A stretch of DNA of 64,000 bases from Oryzias latipes. Taxonomy: Eukaryota; Chordata; Actinopteri; Beloniformes; Adrianichthyidae. Made by a program: the position numbers and the translations under genes. Below, piece after piece: positions 36,866-48,799 of the stretch; the first letter of the stretch is position 1, and each line of letters starts with the position of its first letter. The stretch is from contig NC_019866.2 of the NCBI RefSeq assembly GCF_002234675.1, positions 17,715,311 through 17,779,310 on the forward strand. Reading direction: 5' to 3'. The notes beneath the pieces were generated by a model, which searched no databases, was not told where the DNA came from, and saw nothing but the letters and a program-made list of their open reading frames with translations.

Positions 36866-37620
36866 GTACAGGAGACTGAGGTCCTGGTGTTTCTTTTCTG
36901 GCTGGCGTGTGGCGCATCTTACGGCGTGGTTACCAGGGCCTTTGACATGCCACGGTCCACTGTGAGCGACGTTGTCCACAGGACGGCAGACCGGATCCTC
37001 CAGCTGATGAGCAGGGTCACCCAGCATCCAGTGGGAATGAACTGCCATTAGTCACCTCTGGTTTTTTAGCAGCTTGCTTGGTCTTCCACCTTCCAAAAGG
37101 TCGTGGGGAGCATCGATGGCTGCCACAAAAAAATAAAGGCCCTAAAAGAAAATGCAGCTTGTTATTTTAACAGGAATCTTTTTTATTCCATTCAACTGCA
37201 GGCTGTATGTGACTCTAATGCCAAATTTATAGATATTTTTGTTGGGAATCAAGGATCAGTCCTCAGTTCACAGGTTCTACGTAAAAGCCCAATTTATGTA
37301 AATCAAACATACCCACCTGAAGGATCCTTTTGGGTGATGGTGGGTATCCCTGCATTGCTCATCCCATCACGCTGCTGACACCCTACAGGGAACCCATGAG
37401 GAATGCGGTTCAGGCCCGTTACAACCAGCACCACGCCAAGGCACACTCTGTGGTGGAGAGAGCATTTGGCATTATGAAGATGAGGAGGAGAGCAATATTT
37501 CTGGGGGCACTGGAAGTAAAACCAACCTTTGCAATGAAAATCATTGCCTGCAGTTCAGTTCTGCACAATCTGTGCATCAGCGAAGGGGACTGCTTGGAGC
37601 CACAGATGTTGAACCAGTAG
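36740..37620 (+). pseudogene. Harbinger (HARBI1-like) transposase, broken
   Basis: The N-terminal helix-turn-helix region reads RRTIEHLVEQLR and, after the G-run, TEVLVFLFWLACGASYGVVTR, FDMPRSTVSDVVHRTADRI. The catalytic part follows in other frames: KVVGSIDGCHKKIK (first Asp in the D-x-CH motif), LQAVCDSNAKFIDIFVGNQG, then GDGGYPCIAHPI (second Asp), and HSVVERAFGIMKMRRR (Glu). It ends KIIACSSVLHNLC. The DDE order is typical of PIF/Harbinger. Frames change near 37050 and 37330-37370. It would cut and paste the element; this copy cannot. Confidence 0.9.
36832..36864 (+). repeat. 33-base G homopolymer inside the transposase frame
   Basis: Thirty-three consecutive G are read as about 11 glycines between RVPHTL and VQETEVLVF of the transposase remnant. 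Related transposases have no such tract there as far as I know, so it is an expansion or a sequencing/assembly artefact. Confidence 0.9.
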
Positions 37621-38050
37621 GACGGGTAAAGTGGCGTCCGTCTGCGAGGACAAATCTCTGCTTTCCATCAGCTCCAACTGTGACAAACATGACTCTAGAA
37701 GACCAGGATTATTGTTAAGATGTATAAAAATAAATATTAACATATAAAACGAAAATGTAAATATGTACATTTGATATTTATATGAAAATTCTTTTGAGAT
37801 TGTTAAAAATGGCACAGATTTAAATAATACATGTAAATAATTCATTTTTGTTACTGCATTTATTAAACAAATTGCAAAAACAACGACGACGTTACATTTT
37901 GTGAACAATATTTTAAACTCAGGTAAGCTTAACAGACTCTCCTGTCACTCTTTGTCCCTTCGTGCTCTTTCCTCCTCTCCTCTTTCAACAACAACCTTTA
38001 CCCAAACATGACAACGATTACAGTTTAATGATAAATAAATACAAATCTGA

Positions 38051-38452
38051 TCAAGTGTCTCTCACTCCCATCCGGCACGAGCTTGCCTGATAACAAACAG
38101 GCTCTTTCTCCATCCACAGATGGATCAGATTTTCCTTATCCTCGTCAGTCCCTACATATATAAACACATTTAAAAAATGTGTTAATAATTTTTTACTACG
38201 GTTAGAACTCACTCATTTTTTTATGTAATATCAACAGCGTTTGTTTTTAGCATTCGGCGCTAATTCGCGCTAGCGTTAGCTTTAGCATTACCGATATTGA
38301 TGAGCTTCCAAACAATGTAGATAGTCGATTGAGGAATATAACATATTAAACACATCATCTTACGTATTTACAAATATATTTTACAACAGATACTTGATAC
38401 TTTTAAATATACTTACATTTTTAAGTCCTCTTTCTTGCGCAACCGTCCGCCA
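38051..38452 (-). pseudogene. Possible partner gene of the Harbinger element (MADF-like start)
   Basis: Near the right terminal repeat a minus-strand ATG (38452) begins MADGCARKR, with a gtaagt donor at about 38416. A second exon after a tag acceptor (38151-38051) reads TDEDKENLIHLWMEKEPVCY, then a stop. The 'LI.LW.E.P' pattern resembles the start of MADF or MYB/trihelix DNA-binding domains that Harbinger elements encode beside the transposase. The first exon's frame stops early, so it is decayed or its start is misjudged. Tentative. Confidence 0.4.
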
Positions 38453-38767
38453 TCTTCGAATAATTCAAGCGCAGTGTATTGTGGGTCACACGCAATGCAT
38501 TCTGGTATGAATGCAGTGCATTCTGGGCAATATTCGCCGATCGAGTGAGCATCGATCCACACTGGTTTTTCGTATAGAATTCTGGGAAATTTCTAGTGCA
38601 CATGATTTTTGAACTGTAGATTCGGACAGCACTACAAAATGGCAACCACACTATATAGTGCACTATATAGGGGTTAGGGCGGTAATTCGGACACAGCCAG
38701 TGACCAGGAAGGAGAAAAATACAGGGGCAAGGCAGGCAAAGCAAAGACAGTAGACATCACCTGGGTT

Positions 38768-38882
<115 letters not shown>

Positions 38883-38919
38883 GTCACAATGAAAATAGAA
38901 ATGAGATAGAAACTTGTGT

Positions 38920-39265
38920 GTTTACTTCGTCTGTTATTTTTCTCCAACCAAAAACTCTTTCTTTTGATGATGCAGCTGTATTTCTTTTTTGATGGTCGTA
39001 TAATCTTAATACGTCGTCATTAAAATCTCAGACTCCGTCTCACTGAAGTATAGCACTCCACGTGTTTCCATGGTGACTCCGGAAATTGGCGATCCATTGA
39101 GAATGTCTTTATGTACTTGACGTGCACGTGCATTAACCCAGGGTTACAAAGTCGAGCGTAATTACGCTAACTCATATCCGGTCTTTTGGAACCGACATAC
39201 CCAGAGTAAGCTCAGGGTTAAAGTCAGGGTAGTTTAAACATGCTTTCTGGAATATCCCCCTGTCG
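38920..39265 (-). mobile_element. Remnant of another Harbinger element with MYB-like domain start
   Basis: The minus strand from 39071 reads [21 protein letters not shown]. One frame over it continues [24 protein letters not shown]. Together they match the start of the MYB/SANT-like DNA-binding protein of fish Harbinger elements ('FSE.E.EIL...Y', 'KSNTAAA.KERE..W.KI.D.V'). Upstream (39080-39265) is its 5' end, read on the minus strand as gggggatattccagaaagca with repeated 'accctgggttaa'-like blocks. Everything downstream has been lost at the (AT)n tract. Confidence 0.65.
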
Positions 39266-39727
39266 TTACCCTTAGTACATATATTTAAAAAAAATAAAAC
39301 AAAATAAAAACAACTAATTGCCAAAGGAACACTTTTTTTTGTAATACATTGTGGTTTAAACTTCTCAACCTTCAATGACACTTTTAAAATAAACGGGTTA
39401 AAACATTTCTTATTCAATTTATCTTCTATACAGACCATTATCCTCACTTTTTTTTTAAACAGATAATCTAAAATTTTTGCTTGCCTGGTACCTTGTTTTT
39501 TAAACACAACTTTTTATCATACGTTATATCTGGCACAACAGATACACAACACATATGAATAAAAGAGTTTTGTTTTTAATGACATCACTCTTGTTAGTCA
39601 AGTAATGGCTAATGGCTAGTTTTACAGTTACTCAGAGTTTATAGAAATGTACCTTTTATTGTACTTTGTACTACATCTCCAGAGCAGGCTTCTGCTACCT
39701 GAGGCTCCAGAGACTCATTTAGTCATT

Positions 39728-39769
39728 ACCATTAGTCCTCTTGTGTGGTTACACAAGAGGACTAATGGT
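39728..39769. repeat. Perfect hairpin, 19-bp arms, 4-base loop
   Basis: accattagtcctcttgtgt (39728-39746), loop ggtt, then the exact reverse complement (39751-39769). No terminator role is expected in this genome. It is probably the fused ends of a small inverted-repeat element. Confidence 0.9.
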
Positions 39770-41222
39770 TTATAGGAAAATTGTTAATACATTGAAGAAT
39801 AATGGATAATAATGGGAAATAATGGAAAGTTCTTCTAAAAAGAAAGTCAGTGGCAATCCCGTAGGGAACACATGAGCGCCCCCAAAGTGAATTTCTTTCC
39901 ATCATCTTACTTATCTTAACTCTGGGAGTTTGACAGACTGAAAAGTCTATTCAAGGTCGTGGAAAATGGACAAAAGATCAAAGGAAACATCACACTCATA
40001 AAGAATAACAATAATTAAAATAAATAATTAAATATATATCCTGACAGCATTTGAATCAATACAAGTATTGCAAAATTAACTATTACAATATATCAAAAAC
40101 ATTTTTTCTAACACTCCTAGTGTTGCGGCTCCCTGTGCTTTCATCTCAGTGGGATACTGATCCACATGGCTCTTTGACAGGTACAGGTTGCCGACAGTTG
40201 GAAGATTAGTCGGTAAACCTTGCATACGCTCATCATAAAAAGCTAAAGAGAAGGAGCGAGCAAAACAGTTCTGCAAGCCATGTCCATCCTGATGGATAAG
40301 GTGGACAAGTAAACTGAGAAAATGGATAAACAGACAGCTGAAAAAGTTTGAAGAGAGAATTGATGCCTACTCTGAGGCTATATGATGAAACAAAGGAGTT
40401 ATTAAATGACTGGAGAAAAGAGACACTGAACTTCTAGGAGACAACGAGCAGCTAACAGAATAGTGGCTGAGCACACCCAGCACAAACAGGTGGAATCTGC
40501 TACAGAATGGTTTGGCTGAGAAATATCACAGTCTAGCTTACTTCTCAGCACTAAAGTTAAACATGTTTAGAACTCATTTGAAAACATCATATTGTCTACA
40601 AATCACCCAAACAGGAAGACTCAAAAACCAATTTCATTCATAATTATTTAACAGCCCCCCGGCCCGTATTCAGAATTTTTACTTGAGTTTTCCGACTTTC
40701 TATCAACTACTGTTTTAGATTCTGACGAAATGATATCAATAGGGGATTGTAATATTCATGTTGATGACACTAGTGAGTGTCTAGGAAATGGTTTTTGCAG
40801 CTTCATTAGATAATGTCGGTTTCACACAAAAAATAAATGAACCCACTCACTGTCACAAACACACCTTGGACCTTGTTTTAACTCATGGTTTAGAGATGAC
40901 CTAGCTGAGAGTCCTTCCCCATAACCCCATCATTTCAGATCACTTTCTAATTACCTTCCAGTTTACTTTAGAACATGCTACTACCCTAGTGAATAAAAAA
41001 CGCTTAGAAGAACCTTATCTGACCGTTGTGTGTCTGAGTTTAAAGTAACAGTTCAACCAATACTTAGTGACATGCTGAGCAAAAACTCTGAGACCAGCTT
41101 CCATAGCTTCAGTTATAAACAACCAGTTTGTTAATGATGCCTTGCAAGCCCTCAGGAGTACACTAAATGTTAAATGTTTAGACAAAACTGAGTATGTTTA
41201 ATTCTGAAACACGTTCTCTTAA

Positions 41223-41421
41223 CCCTTGTGCTAACCTAGGCACTTTAACGTTGGGAGTTGGGTCATCTAAACCCACTAGACAGTGGTCTGAACCTATTTT
41301 CTTCAATGATTTGTGATCTTCACTGGTGTCCATGGATAACATGTAATCTTTCCACCTTTATCCACCTTTGTCGTGGAAGAACACGTCAACGTAGGTGGGG
41401 TCATCTAAGATAGCACAAGGG
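41223..41421 (+). mobile_element. TTAA-type (piggyBac-like) MITE, copy 2
   Basis: 199 bp starting cccttgtgc and ending gcacaaggg, flanked by TTAA at 41219-41222 and 41422-41425. Removing the MITE and one TTAA restores an open frame of the host LINE across the site (SLKQVTHKLEREW), which fixes the target duplication as TTAA. It has no coding capacity. Confidence 0.93.
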
Positions 41422-41827
41422 TTAAACAAGTAACCCATAAATTAGAAAGAGAATGGCGCCACTCCAGTTCAGAGCAGTCTGAATTCCTGGAAACATGGCC
41501 TCTTAAATTATATTTAAAAAAAGCTCTGCGTAGAGCTGGAACCCAATACTTTTCAACCTTAATATCAGAGAATGGACATACTCCAAGATTTCTTTTTTGT
41601 ACAATTGCCAGATTAACTTGCAGTCATAGCTCAGTAGAAGCACATATTCCTGCTACTCTTAGCTCTGATGATTTTCTTACATTTTTTGATAGTAAAAACT
41701 CAAATATTAGACATAAGGTGTTAAGTTATTCCTACTATCAACCCAGAGCAGTCTGAAGCGGTAGAAATGAATTAGACTGCTTCACTGCTGTGGCTCAAGT
41801 GGAACATCAGTTATTAAGCCTTCGAAA

Positions 41828-42665
41828 CATGATCCGTTGTGCTCATGTCTTCGTCATGATATCATCGCCAGTCTGTTTTGTTTTTCCCACGAAATTCACA
41901 AACATCACAGAGCAAAACTTCGGATATAGTTGGATTGATCAACAGGAATTGCTTATTTTTGTCTCTAGAGTTTGCCTTGATGTGAAGCTGCAGAGGCAGG
42001 CCAGTAACTCTATAAATAATGTCAAAAACACAATAAGAACTCATTATTGTTAAAAAAAAACAATACAAAAATCCACGATAACATTACTCTTTCTCTTAGT
42101 GAACCAGCATGTTCGAGTAAGAAGACACTTGTCTCCTCACTTTAAGACTACAACTATCCTTAAAAAAAAATACATATATATATGTGGCTAATTCTCAAAA
42201 TCAATAAAGCGAATTCAGAAAAAATTATAGCAAATTCAGAAAAATATAGCAAATTCAGGGAAAACATTAAATCAAAGTTGACCATATTCAGCAGGTCGCC
42301 CACGGACTACGCTGCTTTTTGCTCGATATTGTCGTCGGCATCGACTCAAACAAAATGAACAGTTCAAAATGGTCAATTATTAATACTTCCCCGCCGTTTT
42401 GCTCTGTAATGTTTGTGAACAAAGTAAGAGGAAGAACACAACAGACGGGTGATATCGTGATGAGCTCATAAAGCTCATCTTTAAGTTTTTCATGAGCAGA
42501 TGAGGTTCAGTTTCAGCTTGTTTGTAGTACTACTTGAAAATATTAAAATGAAAATCTTGGATCCTGGAACAAAGATCACACATGGTTTTTTTAATACACA
42601 AAAAAATGTGAACAATGATCACTTGTTTTTTTGTAATTGAATATATGTATGTATGTGTCACAATT
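41828..42665 (+). mobile_element. 838-bp insert inside the L2 LINE, near-identical to 45752-46577
   Basis: The insert is flanked by a perfect 24-bp duplication of LINE sequence (41804-41827 and 42666-42689). Positions 41827-42642 match 45752-46577 in DCTN5 intron 2 with only a few differences. It includes most of a foldback MITE whose left end is missing and which ends with an extra (TATG)n tract. The long duplication, missing left end and simple-repeat tail look like LINE-mediated retroposition rather than cut-and-paste transposition. Confidence 0.85.
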
Positions 42666-43515
42666 ACATCAGTTATTAAGCCTTCGAAAACCTCAACTTG
42701 TCTTTTAGACCCAATCCCCACAAAGCTTTTTAAAGAAACCTACCCATAATTAATGAATCCATATAAACTATAATAAATACCTCTCTAGAAACAGATTGTG
42801 TGCCATGGTCTTTTAAAAATGCAGTTGTTAAACCTCTTCTGAAAAAGCCCAGTTTAGATCCTAGCAACCTGGCCAACTATAGATCAATATCAAACCACCC
42901 CTTTATTTAAAAAATCCTAGAAAGAGTTGCAGTTAAGCAGCTTTACCGCCACTTAAAGTACAAAAGCCACTTTGAAGAATTTCAGTCCCGGTTCAGACCA
43001 CACTACAGCACTGGAACTGGACTAGTTAGAGTCTCTAATGACTTATTATTGACCTCAGAAAAGGACTACTCTCTATTCTGGTCCTGTTAAACCTCAGGGC
43101 AGCCTTTGACACAATCGACCACAGTATTTTATTATTTTACTCCAAAGGTTAGAGCATGACACAGGGATCAGAGGATCTGCCCTCCAGTGGTTTGAATTCT
43201 ATTTATCTAATAGGTACCAATTTGTTAATGTAAATGGACAGTTCTATCACTGCACTCGAGCTAGCTACAGAGTCCCACAGGGCTCAGTATTGGGACCCAT
43301 CTTGTTTATGCTCTACATACTGGCCTTGGGAAACATAATCAGGAAACACAGCATTGATTTTCACTGTTATGCAGATGATACGCAGTTGTATTTATCCATT
43401 AAACCTGACCAGAATGACCATATAGAGAAACTTAATGCTTGCATCAGAGACATCAAGACCTGGGTGACAATTAATTACCTCCTTCTAAACCCGGAAAAAA
43501 CTAAGGTCCTGAAAA

Positions 43516-44284
43516 CCTGAGAGATCCTCTGTTTGATCAGATAGTCTCCCTGGATGTCGTAAGTATAGCCTCCATCTCCACAATTAGGCCTGACCTGACC
43601 CTTGCACCACACACACTTCAAGGGATGTTCTGATCCCATATCAACCACACAAATATTTTCAAGGGACCTCCAGATCCTGCCTGCATGACAATCTATCCAC
43701 GACTGTACCCACAAACTACTGTCAAGACTCCCCTCTACCCCCCCCCCCCCCTTTTTTTTTATAGCCTAGCCCTGACTTGAAACCTAAGCTTAACCCTTAC
43801 CAGAAGCTGGGGAACGGGTGGTGCTCTGGGGTTCTGTCCTCTATCTCATCTGCTTCTCCTCTCCTCCTCTCCTCTATTCTTCGTAATTTATTTATCATTC
43901 AGTTCTCCATGCCTCAGCTTGGTGCAGTGCGATTCATGTATTGTCCCTCTGTCCCACTTCCCTACGGGGGATTCCAGATTCCGTGCTCCTGTACTTGGCT
44001 GTGGACCTTACCTCTGGCTCATCTGTGCTCCTGTACCTGACCGTGTCCCTCATCTCCGCTCCTGCTCTTAGACTTGGTTGTGGACCCTACCTGTGGCTTG
44101 TCTTGTGCCCCCGGCCGTCCCCTTCTCTTCTGGATGAATACCCATCTAGACTATATAAATGTGTAGTTGTAGGGTTAGATAAGCAAATTCTCTCCAAGAG
44201 TTCTGGTACATCCCCTGTCCATCCTGGGGGCATTTTCTTCATGGAGACCAAAGTGAGATAACCAGAGAAATACACAGATTTTAT
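43516..44284. other. C/T-rich non-coding stretch after the L2 LINE
   Basis: Contains a C-run followed by a T-run (43738-43760) and pyrimidine-rich sequence with many ctcct/cctct blocks (43830-44130). It is probably the 3' UTR or tail of the preceding LINE. I recognise no gene. Confidence 0.4.
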
Positions 44285-44990
44285 TCTAATCTATAGTGAT
44301 CTAATCATTCCAAAGCTGACTGTGTAAATTTATTTGATAACATTGGAGGATTGAACAAAATCCTTGACACAGAATGTAAACAATTTATGGAGAATGATTT
44401 AAGAATTGAAGAGATGGATGCTGCTGTGCTTAAGCTGTTCTCTGGTAAATTTCCTGGCTTGGATGGTTTAACAACAGAATTTTACAAATTCTTTTGGACA
44501 GATATTAGACGTTTGTTAAACAATGGGTTTCTAGAATGCATCTCAGCAGGTGGTCTTTCCAACACAATAAGATAGGGGTTAATCACTTTAACCCCTAAAC
44601 CTAACAAAACATTTTATATTTGAATAATTGGAGACCAATCACTTTATTATGCAAGGATTCATGAATTTAGGTCATGTTTTGAGAAGCATCTCAACAGAGG
44701 ACTGAAGGATGTAGTGGATGAAAGTCAGTTGGCATTCATCAAAGGAAGAAATATCCATTTTCAGTTTGGTAGTAGATTTGTTGGATTATTTTGACTTTGT
44801 TGACTCTGATAGTTTGATATTATTACTTGATTTTTATAAACCATTCGACACATTAGTGTATTTTTACTGCAATTGATGCACTGACATTTTTGAAATTTGG
44901 TGATAAATTGTTCAATATTATCAGAATGTTCTATAATAATATTTATAATTCAGTTTCCTTAAATCCAGACATTGCTCCCCATTTAATAAT
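44285..44990 (+). mobile_element. Tx1/L1-like LINE ORF2 fragment
   Basis: Frame 44351-44575 reads KLFSGKFPGLDGLTTEFYKFFW, the reverse-transcriptase start ('GK.PG.DG...EFY..F'). Later frames give ITLTPKPNK, DVVDESQLAFIKGRNIH and LILLLDFYKPFDT, i.e. RT block order with stops. It ends 45 bp before the DCTN5 promoter region. Confidence 0.75.
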
Positions 44991-45034
44991 TATAAAAGAA
45001 AAAATGAAAAAAAGAATGAAAACTTTTATTTAGA

Positions 45035-45048
45035 ACATGACGTCATGT
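45035..45048. promoter_or_regulatory. Palindromic CRE site upstream of DCTN5
   Basis: acatgacgtcatgt is a perfect 14-bp palindrome with a full CREB/ATF core TGACGTCA (45038-45045), 114 bp upstream of the DCTN5 ATG, followed by GC-richer sequence (tccggacttgcgcggagg). The position fits a core promoter element. Function is inferred. Confidence 0.6.
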
Positions 45049-45158
45049 CCGGACTTGCGCGGAGGATGAGCATCGAACCCAGTGGAGCAAAAGTGGAGCC
45101 TTAGTTTTCGTTCTCGAATACTATCTTCTATGTGTAACGTTTTTTTGCATTACTAACA

Positions 45159-48286
<3,128 letters not shown>

Positions 48287-48783
48287 GTTTCACTGTAAAT
48301 CAGGATCTTTCATGCATTCAGCCAGAAGCTGTGGAGGAACCGATTCTATGAGGTCAACATCTACCCTCGAGTCTCATTGGCAAACAAAAACCATTTAGTT
48401 TGAGACTTTTATGAGAAAATAGAACCTAATGGATCCTAATGCAAGAATCCTTAAATTCAAAAAGTTGAACCTGTCAATAATCAATCATGGATTTTGCTCT
48501 CCGTGTGTCCTGACAAAACTCCAGTCTTTGCTGAAGTTACAGACGAGGAGTAGAAATGAAGGTATTTAATGCTTAAGCACAAAAATTATTGGCCCCATTC
48601 TCTACAGAAAAAACGTTCTGTAAGTGTTTAAAACTAAGATTGTGTTTCTGTTGTATTTGACAGTTTGTGGACAACTTGTCACACAACAGAGCAGTATGAG
48701 TTTATCAGAGCTGCAGTCAAGTGCTTGGAAAATAAGTGGATATTTGTTAAATAAGCATAAAAAAAGAGCACTTCAAATAGTAT

Positions 48784-48789
48784 AATAAA
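48784..48789 (+). promoter_or_regulatory. Probable DCTN5 polyadenylation signal
   Basis: AATAAA about 500 bases after the stop codon, the first canonical signal seen downstream, followed by 'tgttttctttatagattt'. Confidence 0.5.
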
Positions 48790-48799
48790 ACACCACAAA

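Larger units (their letters stand above)
35642..38698. mobile_element. PIF/Harbinger-type transposon with both ends
   Basis: Terminal inverted repeats begin ggctgtgtccgaattaccgc (35642) and end with its exact inverse at 38698. They continue through 'cctaacccct' and a shared 'ctatatagtg' block. Inside lie a plus-strand HARBI1-like transposase and, near the right end, a minus-strand start with a possible MADF-like partner. Both are features of two-gene Harbinger elements. The flanks show no clear 3-bp target duplication (tga before, agt after). Transposase frameshifts and a G-run show it is inactive. Confidence 0.88.
40640..43515 (+). mobile_element. L2-clade LINE, degraded, split by two insertions
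   Basis: The endonuclease part (about 40640-40950) shows MISIGDCNIHVDD and 'DH F.SD'-like sequence. The linker (41425-41800) reads HKLEREWRHSSSEQSEFLETW and PRFLFCTIARLTCSHSSVEA. The reverse transcriptase (42780-43510) shows [44 protein letters not shown] and the catalytic CYADDTQLYLS. Many stops are present. A TTAA MITE (41223-41421) and an 838-bp segment (41828-42665) interrupt it. The domain order and motifs fit L2/Maui-type elements. Confidence 0.85.

Noticed and set aside
41790..42053. Two near-identical ORFs of 87 and 74 codons (here and at 45754-45978)
   Set aside because: They look conserved only because the underlying 816-bp segment is duplicated; the frame is in the MITE arm, with no start context or known domain.
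43740..43760. C-run followed by T-run as a possible LTR polypurine-type signal
   Set aside because: No LTR, primer-binding site or gag/pol homology is seen around it; it is low-complexity LINE tail sequence.
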